Part shown: piece after piece, positions 6,800-12,905 of the stretch
Layout of the letters: each line of letters begins with the position of its first letter
Numbering within the stretch: position 1 is the stretch's first letter
Source: a virus
Direction: 5' to 3' (one strand)
Virus record (IMG/VR): IMGVR_UViG_3300017991_000236
Location: 1-36,512 of that record
DNA length: 36,512 nt
The notes under the pieces: generated by a model
Told to the model about the DNA's origin: nothing
Database searches by the model: none
The model's input: only the letters and a program-made list of their open reading frames with translations
Made by a program: the position numbers and the translations under genes

Positions 6800-8324
6800 G
6801 CTCATGGTGGGCTTTGTGGCCTTTGACGTGCTGGCCTTGACGGCCTTGGCCTTTCTGCTCTTGGTCGAGAACGCCACGGGCCTCCGGCTTTGGCTCGCCT
6901 ATGCGTGGGCCGGCCTTTGGACGTGGCGTACACTGGGCCGGTTCTTGAGCGTGGCGCTCGTGGCCGTGGTGCTTTTCTTCCTCGGCTTGCCGGTCTATGA
7001 TGCCTTGTTCCAACGCAAGGCCCGCGCGGACAGGCACGCGGTCAAGATGGAGCACATGCGCACGCAAGCGGCCCACGCCCGGACGCGACAGCTGGCCGCG
7101 CCCGATTTGCGTGGCGGCTGGACGGCCACAGTGGACCCGGCCCGGCCCGGTTGGCTGGACCTTGAACAGCTGGATACCGAGCAGGACCGGCTACTTGCGG
7201 CCCTTGCTCAAGCCCGTGGTGGGTCACGTGGCCCACGTGGGCCAGCTGGCCCGCTCCTAGAGGCCGACAACGCGCCCACGCTGCCCACGCTGGTCCGCCC
7301 GGAGGAACTACTGGGCGAAGTGATTACCTATCGGGACATGCCCTTGGGCATAGGCCCGGAAGGCGTGGTGCGTGGTGACCTTGTAAAGTTCGTACACTGG
7401 GCCATAGCCGGGTCATCGGGTTGGGGCAAGAGCGCCCTTATGCGTTGGCTTGCCTATCTGCTGGCCATGAGCGTGGACCCCATCGACCTTGTTTTGATCG
7501 ACTTGGAGGATGTCACGCTGGCACCGTTTGAAACCGCGCGCAATGCCAAGTATCCCGTGGCCCGTGATGAGCGGACCATCTTGGCCGTGTTGCGGGCCTT
7601 GCTTGGCGAAGTTGAACGCCGGAGCGAGCTTTTCGAGGTATACCGCGACCGTGGCGTGGACAGCTTGGCCCGCTACAATGCCGTATCCGAGGACCGGCTT
7701 GCGCCCGTGGCCGTGCTCATTGACGAGGCCGCGGCCTTGATGCAGAACGCAGATGTGCGCGATGCCATCATGCCGGCCCTTTGGCGGTCGCGCAAGTATG
7801 GGATCTTCTACCTGTGCGCGGCCCAGGTTTGGTATGCTAACACTATCGACAGCCGGGCCGCGACCCAGTTTGGCACGGCCACGCACTTCCACGCGGAAAA
7901 GGCGAGCCAGGGCCGGGCCTTGGGGATGCCCGAGGCCGCCGACATCAACGTGCAAGGCCGGGCCATCCTGCGCATGCCGGGCCGGGCCAACATGATGATT
8001 CAAACGCCCCTTATCACGGAACGCCACATGCGCCAAGTCCGTGGCGATGGGCCTATGGAACTCGAGTACCCGACTTTGATGGCATGCACGCCCGCCGAGG
8101 CCAAGCGGCTGTCCGGGCACGACCCGGAGGCCGAATACCTGGCCAACTTGCTGGCCTCGCCCTTGGCCGGCCAAGTCCAGGCGGCTATGGCGGACGGAGC
8201 GGCCAACCCAAGCCAAGTGTGCAAGGCCCTCGGCAAGTCTGCCGGAGGCAAACCGTATACAGACATCAGTATGCTTTACAAGCATTTCGCCACTTCTACT
8301 TCTACCGAAGGCGTGGCCCAGTAG
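6771..8324 (+). CDS. FtsK/SpoIIIE-HerA type DNA translocase, 517 aa
   Basis: Start ATG 6771 is set by GGAGGT (6758-6763) seven bases upstream; an in-frame TTG at 6744 has no such site. Two or three N-terminal membrane helices (about residues 12-32, 40-52 and 58-76) precede a linker and a motor domain with Walker A GSSGWGKS (214-221) and Walker B VAVLIDEAA (D318, E319). This is the order seen in FtsK/SpoIIIE and Tra-type proteins, hexameric motors that pump double-stranded DNA across or along membranes. The last 50 residues (NPSQVCKALGKS onward) may be a small DNA-binding module like the FtsK gamma domain. Such genes are common in conjugative plasmids and rare in siphoviruses, pointing to plasmid-like maintenance or transfer. 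Confidence 0.85.
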   Translation: MTWIRTNYRKLMVGFVAFDVLALTALAFLLLVENATGLRLWLAYAWAGLWTWRTLGRFLSVALVAVVLFFLGLPVYDALFQRKARADRHAVKMEHMRTQAAHARTRQLAAPDLRGGWTATVDPARPGWLDLEQLDTEQDRLLAALAQARGGSRGPRGPAGPLLEADNAPTLPTLVRPEELLGEVITYRDMPLGIGPEGVVRGDLVKFVHWAIAGSSGWGKSALMRWLAYLLAMSVDPIDLVLIDLEDVTLAPFETARNAKYPVARDERTILAVLRALLGEVERRSELFEVYRDRGVDSLARYNAVSEDRLAPVAVLIDEAAALMQNADVRDAIMPALWRSRKYGIFYLCAAQVWYANTIDSRAATQFGTATHFHAEKASQGRALGMPEAADINVQGRAILRMPGRANMMIQTPLITERHMRQVRGDGPMELEYPTLMACTPAEAKRLSGHDPEAEYLANLLASPLAGQVQAAMADGAANPSQVCKALGKSAGGKPYTDISMLYKHFATSTSTEGVAQ

Positions 8325-8356
8325 CACGCCGGGCCGGCTTTTGGTAGTAGTAGAAG
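8293..8356 (+). other. Long inverted repeat spanning the FtsK-like stop codon
   Basis: CTTCTACTTCTACC (8293-8306) pairs with GGTAGTAGTAGAAG (8343-8356) with one mismatch in 14. Within the 36-base interval a second stem, GGCGTG with CACGCC, forms around the TAG stop, followed by GGGCCGGCTTTT. The result is a nested hairpin at the gene's end. It could end or attenuate transcription or protect the messenger; a transfer or partition site is conceivable because it sits at a translocase gene. Confidence 0.65.
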
Positions 8357-8386
8357 AATCACGCCCAACACAAAGGAGCAGACCCG

Positions 8387-8821
8387 ATGAAAAAGACAAC
8401 CTTTATCCGCGGAACCGTGGCCCTGGTCGTGCTGGCCGCCCTGGCGGCCTTGGTTGGCTGTAACCCAAAGGACGCCGGGCCTACAGCTGAAGAACTGTTC
8501 TTGGCCCAGTTGGCCACGCAGAAGGAAGGCTACATTGCGCAACAAAAGGACGCCGAGGCGCGCGTGGCCGAGGTCATCCCGGACGCCATTGCCGAAACGT
8601 ACAAGGGCAAAAGCATCTTGGAGATCGCAGAGGCCGAAGGGCACAATAGCCGGCTCATGACCATCACGCTGGCCCGGTTGGCCACGTCGGAGCTTGACGC
8701 CCGCGAATCGTGGCGCGAGTTTGTCCAGACCACAGTATGGGCCTTGTGCGCCATTGCGTTCTTGGTGCTCTTGATCGTCTTTATGGTCACGAGTGACGCC
8801 AAGGCCAAAGGGCACCGATGA
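8387..8821 (+). CDS. Lipoprotein with C-terminal membrane helix, 144 aa
   Basis: ATG 8387 follows CAAAGGAGCAGA, the leader shared with the genes at 1325 and 4878. The N-terminus is a lipoprotein signal: basic MKKTTFIR, hydrophobic core, and lipobox LVGC with Cys25 as the predicted lipidated residue. A charged helical region (about 33-105) follows, then a second membrane segment (about 113-135, WALCAIAFLVLLIVFMV) and a basic tail. The middle part would lie outside the membrane and the C-terminus inside. It closes the FtsK-like membrane cluster and overlaps the next gene by ATGA. No family recognised. Confidence 0.7.
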   Translation: MKKTTFIRGTVALVVLAALAALVGCNPKDAGPTAEELFLAQLATQKEGYIAQQKDAEARVAEVIPDAIAETYKGKSILEIAEAEGHNSRLMTITLARLATSELDARESWREFVQTTVWALCAIAFLVLLIVFMVTSDAKAKGHR

Positions 8822-9141
8822 TTCGCATGGGCCGGGAAGGCGGCCTTGTGGTGGTCCTGGATCGAACCATCCAGGCCACGGGCCGCACCATCAAGGGAGT
8901 GAAGTATTATAGCGCGCGTTGGGCCATGAGCGTCAACCCGCTCGGGCGCATCGTGGGCGTCCGTCGCAGATGGGAAGGCCGGCAGTACAGACAGCGCACG
9001 CTATGGTATCGCGTGGAGCCAGTGGACCCGCGTGCCGGCTTTGGTGAACTCGTGTTCTATCCGAAGCAATTGCGCCGGCCCACACGCGAGGAAATCCGGG
9101 CCGCTGTAGAGGCCGGCCTTGTGCACGAGCCGGACAAGTAG
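8818..9141 (+). CDS. Hypothetical basic protein, 107 aa
   Basis: ATG 8818 overlaps the preceding TGA. The protein is basic and beta-rich in feel, with many Arg residues (VRRRWEGRQYRQR, residues 48-60) and no membrane segment. The end (PTREEIRAAVEAG) is helical. It is the last gene of the rightward operon before the convergent intergenic region. Positive charge would suit nucleic-acid binding, but nothing more specific is visible. Confidence 0.6.
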   Translation: MIRMGREGGLVVVLDRTIQATGRTIKGVKYYSARWAMSVNPLGRIVGVRRRWEGRQYRQRTLWYRVEPVDPRAGFGELVFYPKQLRRPTREEIRAAVEAGLVHEPDK

Positions 9142-9163
9142 GGCCGCGGCCCGGCCACGTGTG

Positions 9164-9189
9164 GGCCAAGGTAAATCCCAAGTATATCC
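9164..9189. repeat. 26-bp imperfect direct repeat, copy 1
   Basis: This segment matches 9441-9466 at 22 of 26 positions in the same orientation; both begin GGCCAAGGTAAA and end GTATATCC. The two copies flank the GGCC-free part of the intergenic region. The overlap with the ATCCCAAG iterons suggests that the second copy is a degenerate version of the same binding array. Confidence 0.7.
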
Positions 9190-9203
9190 CAAGTTATCCC
9201 AAG
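9175..9203. repeat. Three iteron-like ATCCCAAG repeats
   Basis: ATCCCAAG occurs at 9175-9182, 9186-9193 and 9196-9203, with 11- and 10-bp periods, so all copies face the same side of the helix. This is typical of binding sites for an initiator, partition protein or repressor. It lies 34 bases past the last rightward gene. No initiator gene is visible in this window. Confidence 0.7.
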
Positions 9204-9209
9204 GCCCAT

Positions 9210-9242
9210 CACGGGCGGCCCGGCCACACGTGGCCGCCCGTG
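9210..9242. terminator. Strong intergenic hairpin, possible terminator
   Basis: CACGGGCGGCC (9210-9220) pairs perfectly with GGCCGCCCGTG (9232-9242) around an 11-base loop that contains CCACACGTGG. It lies 69 bases after the last rightward stop. No T-run follows directly; TTTTT appears 20 bases later. It is likely to end or attenuate the early transcript and could act in both directions. Confidence 0.6.
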
Positions 9243-9358
9243 AGCGGGCCATAGATCCCCACTTTTTGCCCTCGAATCTGAAAGGTTATCTTGCACCTAG
9301 TCTCTTGTGTTACGTCTCGCACCGTCGCTTCCATCCATCGCTACGTCTCTATGTCGTC

Positions 9359-9410
9359 TGTGCGCGATTCTAAGAGATTTGACTTTCCATACAGCGCACA
9401 AAAATCGCGC
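9359..9410. other. Overlapping alternative inverted repeats
   Basis: TGTGCGC (9359-9365) can pair with GCGCACA (9394-9400), while the overlapping GCGCGATT (9362-9369) can pair with AATCGCGC (9403-9410). The left arms share four bases, so the two stems are mutually exclusive. This would suit a switching RNA or a cruciform, inside the GGCC-free segment. No promoter for such an RNA is convincing. Confidence 0.45.
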
Positions 9411-9440
9411 CCGCGCGCCCCACGCAAAAGGCCCGATTCT

Positions 9441-9466
9441 GGCCAAGGTAAAATCTAGGTATATCC
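9441..9466. repeat. 26-bp imperfect direct repeat, copy 2
   Basis: Partner of 9164-9189 (22 of 26 identical). It is followed after three bases by the second copy of the 18-bp repeat TTGGATGCACGTACAAAA. The flanking of a compositionally distinct segment by direct repeats is reminiscent of a replication or recombination region. Confidence 0.7.
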
Positions 9467-9469
9467 GGC

Positions 9470-9487
9470 TTGGATGCACGTACAAAA
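9470..9487. repeat. 18-bp direct repeat, copy 2
   Basis: Exact copy of 985-1002 in the same orientation. It overlaps the A-run (9484-9489) that supplies the U-tract of the leftward terminator, so part of the match could reflect terminator function, but TTGGATGCACGTAC does not. Confidence 0.85.
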
Positions 9488-9518
9488 AAGACCGGCCCAC
9501 GCGCAAGGCGTAGGCCGG
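9484..9518 (-). terminator. Terminator of the late operon
   Basis: Read on the minus strand, CCGGCCTACGC (9518-9508) pairs with GCGTGGGCCGG (9502-9492) through one G-U pair, with a five-base loop, followed within two bases by TTTTTT (9489-9484). It lies 29 bases after the stop of the gene at 9547 and marks the end of the leftward late transcript. Confidence 0.9.
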
Positions 9519-9546
9519 CCACACCAGGGGCGGAGCGTGCCCCTTG

Positions 9547-9951
9547 CTATTGCGGGTTCGGCTTGGTTGCCTTCCGCGTAAGGTCGGCCAAGCCATAGCC
9601 GACCGCGATAGCCTCACGAACTGCCATGCTGGTCAACGCCTCGAACGCGCCCATAACCGTGGCCAGCAGAACCACGTAACCGACCGCCGAGGCCAAGAAC
9701 GTGGTGATGTACTGTGGCTCGAAGCGCGGCCACGCGGCCCAGGATTTCTCAGCGTTCACGGCCTTGAAGCCGGCCAGCAGATACGGGATGAACGCGCGCC
9801 CGGCCACGCCGGCCACGAGGCCCACGAGGGTCGGCCAGCTGGCCGCCCAGTCCAGGCCGGGCCGGGCATCGGCCGAACAGCCGGCCAAGAGCAAGGCCAG
9901 CAAAAGCGGCACGCCCAACACGAGCACATAGTACCGAACACGACGCGACAT
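9547..9951 (-). CDS. Membrane lipoprotein, holin-like candidate, 134 aa
   Basis: ATG at 9951 is preceded by AAAAGGAG, which overlaps the end of the previous gene. An N-terminal signal ends in lipobox LLAGC (Cys25), followed by a hydrophobic segment (about residues 40-62) and another (about 82-108), and a short basic tail. It is the last gene of the late operon, after the hydrolase and the XhlA-like protein, a usual place for lysis functions. A small multi-helix membrane protein here could be a holin; a lipidated one would be unusual. No sequence family recognised. Confidence 0.6.
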   Translation of the reverse strand: MSRRVRYYVLVLGVPLLLALLLAGCSADARPGLDWAASWPTLVGLVAGVAGRAFIPYLLAGFKAVNAEKSWAAWPRFEPQYITTFLASAVGYVVLLATVMGAFEALTSMAVREAIAVGYGLADLTRKATKPNPQ

Positions 9952-9954
9952 GGA

Positions 9955-10410
9955 TCACTCCTTTTCTTGTGGCCCGTGGGCCACGAACGTTTCACTTTCC
10001 CACAAGTGGGTCAAACGCGGGCCAAAGACGCCGAGCGGCCTATAGGCCACTATGCCCCGATACTTGCACTCGCCGGTCGCTCCTTCCGGCAGTGGCATGG
10101 CCAGGGTAAAACACGACGCGCCCGCCTCAAGCGGGCAAGGCCGCACGCCAAACTGATACAGCTGTTCACATTGTAGCTCGCGGCTACAGGTGCCGGCCAT
10201 AGACAGCCGGGAGAACCGCGTATACCGCAAGAGAACCTCGCCGGCATTGCGGTCCACGTGCACCACGGGCACGGGTTGGTCTACGTGGTAGATGGAGCCG
10301 TTGGCAAACAAGGACAAGGCCGACATGGCTATCACCCAACCCATGCCCAGGACGATGGCCACGGCCAGCGAGACGACGCCTATTCTGTGGAACCGCTCCC
10401 GAATTTTCAC
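9955..10410 (-). CDS. Membrane-anchored extracytoplasmic protein, 151 aa
   Basis: GTG at 10410, seven bases after AAAGGAGG and overlapping the previous stop (GTGA). One membrane helix (about residues 12-37) anchors an external domain of about 110 residues with several cysteines (CSRELQCEQ, CPLEAGASC, GECKYRG) that could form disulphides. Position in the lysis end of the operon suggests a spanin- or antiholin-like accessory, but there is no family evidence for that. Confidence 0.6.
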   Translation of the reverse strand: MKIRERFHRIGVVSLAVAIVLGMGWVIAMSALSLFANGSIYHVDQPVPVVHVDRNAGEVLLRYTRFSRLSMAGTCSRELQCEQLYQFGVRPCPLEAGASCFTLAMPLPEGATGECKYRGIVAYRPLGVFGPRLTHLWESETFVAHGPQEKE

Positions 10411-10637
10411 GGGATGCCTCCTTTCCAGACGCTCAAGGCCAGGCTAACCAAGGCCGAAACGACGAGGAAAAGCAAGGCCCACGTGACCCGGAGTTGCGTG
10501 CTAACCTCGCTCAGCTTTACACGCACATCGGCAATAACCTCGCTCAAATCCTCTTTTTCGAGGGCCTTTACCCGCTCGTCTATGCGGGCCATTTCTATCC
10601 GGATGCTTGGATGCTCGTCAGTGGTGCCGCTGGCCAT
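10407..10637 (-). CDS. XhlA-like holin-associated protein, 76 aa
   Basis: ATG at 10637 with AGGAAGG upstream. The protein has an acidic, amphipathic coiled-coil N-terminus (about residues 12-50, with IDERVKALEKED) and one C-terminal membrane helix (51-70, VTWALLFLVVSALVSLALSV). This size and layout match the hemolysin XhlA / holin-associated family of phages and defective prophages, which act with a holin and endolysin at lysis. The neighbouring hydrolase and membrane genes agree. Confidence 0.7.
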   Translation of the reverse strand: MASGTTDEHPSIRIEMARIDERVKALEKEDLSEVIADVRVKLSEVSTQLRVTWALLFLVVSALVSLALSVWKGGIP

Positions 10638-10646
10638 TACGCCTTC

Positions 10647-11501
10647 CTATCTGGGCCACTCCGGCCAGTCCAGCGTCGGCCGAAGCGCCGGGAGCCAGTC
10701 GGCCAACGTTTCTTCCATCACTTGGCGGATTTGCGCATAGGTGCAACCCGGCCCGCCACTGCCGGGACAATCGCGGGCACAGTCCACGCCTGGGCATTCT
10801 TGGCACGGGCAATCTGTTTCACAGTCACACGGGCCGGGCGTGCCGGGATCCTCGACCAGCGTGAGGGCACACTGGTCCAAGTATGTGGTCTGTGCTTCCT
10901 TGGTTGGCCAGCGTGGGTTAGAGGCCGCCGCGACCACGATGTGGTCGCCCCACGCTTGGGCGACAACCCGCATCCTCACCCACTGGTCTTGTTCCTGGTT
11001 TTCCTCGCCCCAAACCATTTGTCTGTCGAACACGCCCGCGCCCCACGGCTGGATTCCCACGAACATCGCCGGGCCGCCTGGCGGGTTGCTTTTTAGAAGC
11101 ATGTTACAGCTGAACTCATACCACTGGCCACGCTGAACGGCCACACGTTGATAGATGACGCCGAAATTGCGGCTATACGTGGTGAACCATCGTTGGCTGT
11201 ACTGGCCATCTGTGCGGAGGTGCTCTTGCTGCTCCGGCTTGTATTCTGGCCTGTGGCAGGGCGCTTTACACCAAGGATGGTCGCCCTCCAAGTATGCCTC
11301 CGTCCAACCGTTGGCCACTTCCACTTCCGACGCGCCCCCACGCACCGAAAAGCCGCCCTCGAACGACGGATTGACGAGCGTGGCCAATGGGGGCGGCATG
11401 GCCGCAACCTTGGCCGGCCAAGGCCAAAGGCCCACGGCCAACGACAAGGCGGCCACGCAGATGGCCAGCAAGGCCCAGGTTCTGCTACTTGGCTTCTTCA
11501 C
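10647..11501 (-). CDS. Anchored beta-sandwich (CBM-like) protein with Cys-rich segment, 284 aa
   Basis: I choose GTG at 11501, since GGGAG lies about eight bases upstream; an ATG at 11537 lies inside the previous gene. Residues 6-29 form a signal or anchor helix. A domain from LVNPSFEGGFSVRGG (about 42-56) to about residue 215 has the look of a carbohydrate-binding beta-sandwich, as found in secreted bacterial proteins. A striking Cys cluster with eight cysteines follows (C225-C253), then a short helical tail. It is probably displayed outside the cell or on the virion and may bind cell-wall or capsule sugar. It overlaps the hydrolase gene by 17 bp. Confidence 0.65.
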   Translation of the reverse strand: MKKPSSRTWALLAICVAALSLAVGLWPWPAKVAAMPPPLATLVNPSFEGGFSVRGGASEVEVANGWTEAYLEGDHPWCKAPCHRPEYKPEQQEHLRTDGQYSQRWFTTYSRNFGVIYQRVAVQRGQWYEFSCNMLLKSNPPGGPAMFVGIQPWGAGVFDRQMVWGEENQEQDQWVRMRVVAQAWGDHIVVAAASNPRWPTKEAQTTYLDQCALTLVEDPGTPGPCDCETDCPCQECPGVDCARDCPGSGGPGCTYAQIRQVMEETLADWLPALRPTLDWPEWPR

Positions 11502-12573
11502 GTATGATGCTCCCTTCCAGCTTGTACGCCTGGCCATCCGGCCCGGTTAGTGTGCCCTGCAGGGTCCACGTGTTGCCCGGAGGCGGAGGCGGAGGCGGGT
11601 CGATAGGCGGCACGGTTGGGTCCAAGTAGGCCGGAGCCGTAAGGTTGCGCGCCACGGCCTCATGGTAGTCCGCGATAAGGTTGTGCCGGCCCTTGATGTA
11701 CCACTTGTCAAACTCCCAACGATAGGCGACCAAGGCTTGTATAGCCGCGTCGCCGGCATCGCGGTTCTTGTTCCACACGAAAACCTCTTGTGCCGCGGCA
11801 CCAAAGAAACCGCGATTTTCGTCAAGCCACGGCTCGTTCGCATCGAACTCGGTCAGAAACTTGTACGCCCCTCGATGCTTGGCCAGTGTGGCCCGGTTCC
11901 AATCCTCAAAGACGCGGAACTCCCAGTGGTGGTCGCCCCATCCGGGTTGTGTCATGTAAAAGTGGCTCGATAGCCGGCCCGGCACCTGTTGGCGGCTGTA
12001 GGCGTGCCACGCGAAGCCATCTATGGGCGTGGTCGTGGCCGCTTGTGCGTCTTGGTACGTGCGGAGCCAGTCGCCTCGCTCGTTGCCCGGATACGTGGTT
12101 TCTGGATTCCACGGACCCACGGGCGCGAATAGCACTATGTCCATTTCGTGGCCAGGGATCTCGTGGATGCGCTCCCACACGAGGCTATAGTACGCGGCAT
12201 ACTGTTCCGGCAGTATGGGCGGCCTTGTGCCGTCCGGGCGCTCGGGCCGCTCCCAAGAGGTGTTCCATTCGTTGCCCACGATCCACACATCGCAACCTTT
12301 GGACGCCTCCACATACTTGGCCGCTCTGTGGCTCCCCTCGTCGTAACGCTCCGGGATGGGGATGGTGCCGGCCTTGCCGTAACCCTTGTTCAGCCGGACG
12401 ATGGGCACGCGGCCCTTTTCTCGCACGTCGCGGAAGTCGCCCCCTCCCGTGTGGTGCGGGTTGTCGCCGTGCTCCACGGTTAGCACGGTCCATCCTCCGC
12501 CTTGCGTTGGGTTGCGCCCGTGCATGCCCATCAAGGGCCACGGCTCGCGAAGCAGTAGCCTAGTCGGTTCCAT
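11485..12573 (-). CDS. Glycoside hydrolase, clan GH-A-like TIM barrel, 362 aa
   Basis: ATG at 12573 follows AAGGAGG. The layout fits a clan GH-A (beta/alpha)8 hydrolase: WIVGNEW places a candidate acid/base Glu at E102 after the usual Asn, and FLTEFDANEPW places a candidate nucleophile at E242. There is no signal peptide. A Pro-rich linker (PPIDPPPPPPPG, about residues 320-331) leads to a short beta-like end domain. Its position between the fibre gene and XhlA-like gene suggests an endolysin or virion-borne depolymerase that cuts a host cell-wall or capsule polysaccharide. The substrate and GH family number cannot be read from sequence alone. Confidence 0.7.
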   Translation of the reverse strand: MEPTRLLLREPWPLMGMHGRNPTQGGGWTVLTVEHGDNPHHTGGGDFRDVREKGRVPIVRLNKGYGKAGTIPIPERYDEGSHRAAKYVEASKGCDVWIVGNEWNTSWERPERPDGTRPPILPEQYAAYYSLVWERIHEIPGHEMDIVLFAPVGPWNPETTYPGNERGDWLRTYQDAQAATTTPIDGFAWHAYSRQQVPGRLSSHFYMTQPGWGDHHWEFRVFEDWNRATLAKHRGAYKFLTEFDANEPWLDENRGFFGAAAQEVFVWNKNRDAGDAAIQALVAYRWEFDKWYIKGRHNLIADYHEAVARNLTAPAYLDPTVPPIDPPPPPPPGNTWTLQGTLTGPDGQAYKLEGSIIREEAK

Positions 12574-12862
12574 CGGGTTGGTCCTCCTTTTCTGCCGGCT
12601 TGCTGGCCGGCTCGTCTTCTATGGGCCGGCCTTCATCGTCTGCCGGCACGATCTCGCCCTTGTCGACCAGGGCCTGGGCGGCCAAGTGTTTCTCCACGGC
12701 CTTTTCCGCGGCCATCTTGCGGCCCAGTAGCTCGAACTCACGCCTTACGGCATCGCATGCCGCTATGCCGATGTCGGGCACCACGCCATCGCTGTGGACC
12801 CACTGGACGTGAGGCGGCCCGCCTTCCGGGTTTGGTATGATCTGGATACTGATGATTTGCAC
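12560..12862 (-). CDS. Hypothetical protein, 100 aa
   Basis: GTG at 12862 follows AAAGGAG with six bases of spacing. The protein begins with a beta-like segment (MQIISIQIIPNPEGG), has a central helix containing EFELLGRKMAAEKAVEKH (about residues 43-60) and an acidic, Pro-rich disordered end. It lies downstream of the hub-fibre and may assist fibre assembly, but that is only a positional guess. It overlaps the hydrolase gene by 14 bp. Confidence 0.6.
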   Translation of the reverse strand: MQIISIQIIPNPEGGPPHVQWVHSDGVVPDIGIAACDAVRREFELLGRKMAAEKAVEKHLAAQALVDKGEIVPADDEGRPIEDEPASKPAEKEDQPDGTD

Positions 12863-12885
12863 GGTTGCGCTCCTTTGGTGTATGG

Positions 12886-12905
12886 GCCGGCCACGTGTGG
12901 CCGGC
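12886..12905 (-). other. Intergenic hairpin, recurrent unit
   Basis: GCCGGCCAC and GTGGCCGGC form a nine-bp inverted repeat around GT. Together with the flanking GGTGTATG and the following ribosome-binding site AAAGGAG it is nearly identical to the unit at 19171-19211. It sits between the hub-fibre stop and the next gene's start, so it may moderate transcription without a U-tract. Confidence 0.7.

Larger units (their letters stand above)
9142..9546. other. Gene-free region between convergent operons
   Basis: This is the only stretch over 300 bases without a gene that I can support. It contains a triple ATCCCAAG repeat, a hairpin, two related 26-bp repeats, overlapping inverted repeats, the second copy of the 18-bp repeat and the leftward terminator, listed separately. 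Bases 9251-9428 contain no GGCC, although that tetramer occurs several times per 100 bases elsewhere, and are visibly more AT-rich. Short open frames exist but none has a good ribosome-binding site with a plausible product. It could be an origin, an attachment region or a structured RNA. Confidence 0.7.

Noticed and set aside
9297-9617. Small open frames in the convergent intergenic region (for example 106 codons minus strand)
   Set aside because: No good ribosome-binding site, the frame crosses the terminator hairpin, and composition is unlike neighbouring genes.
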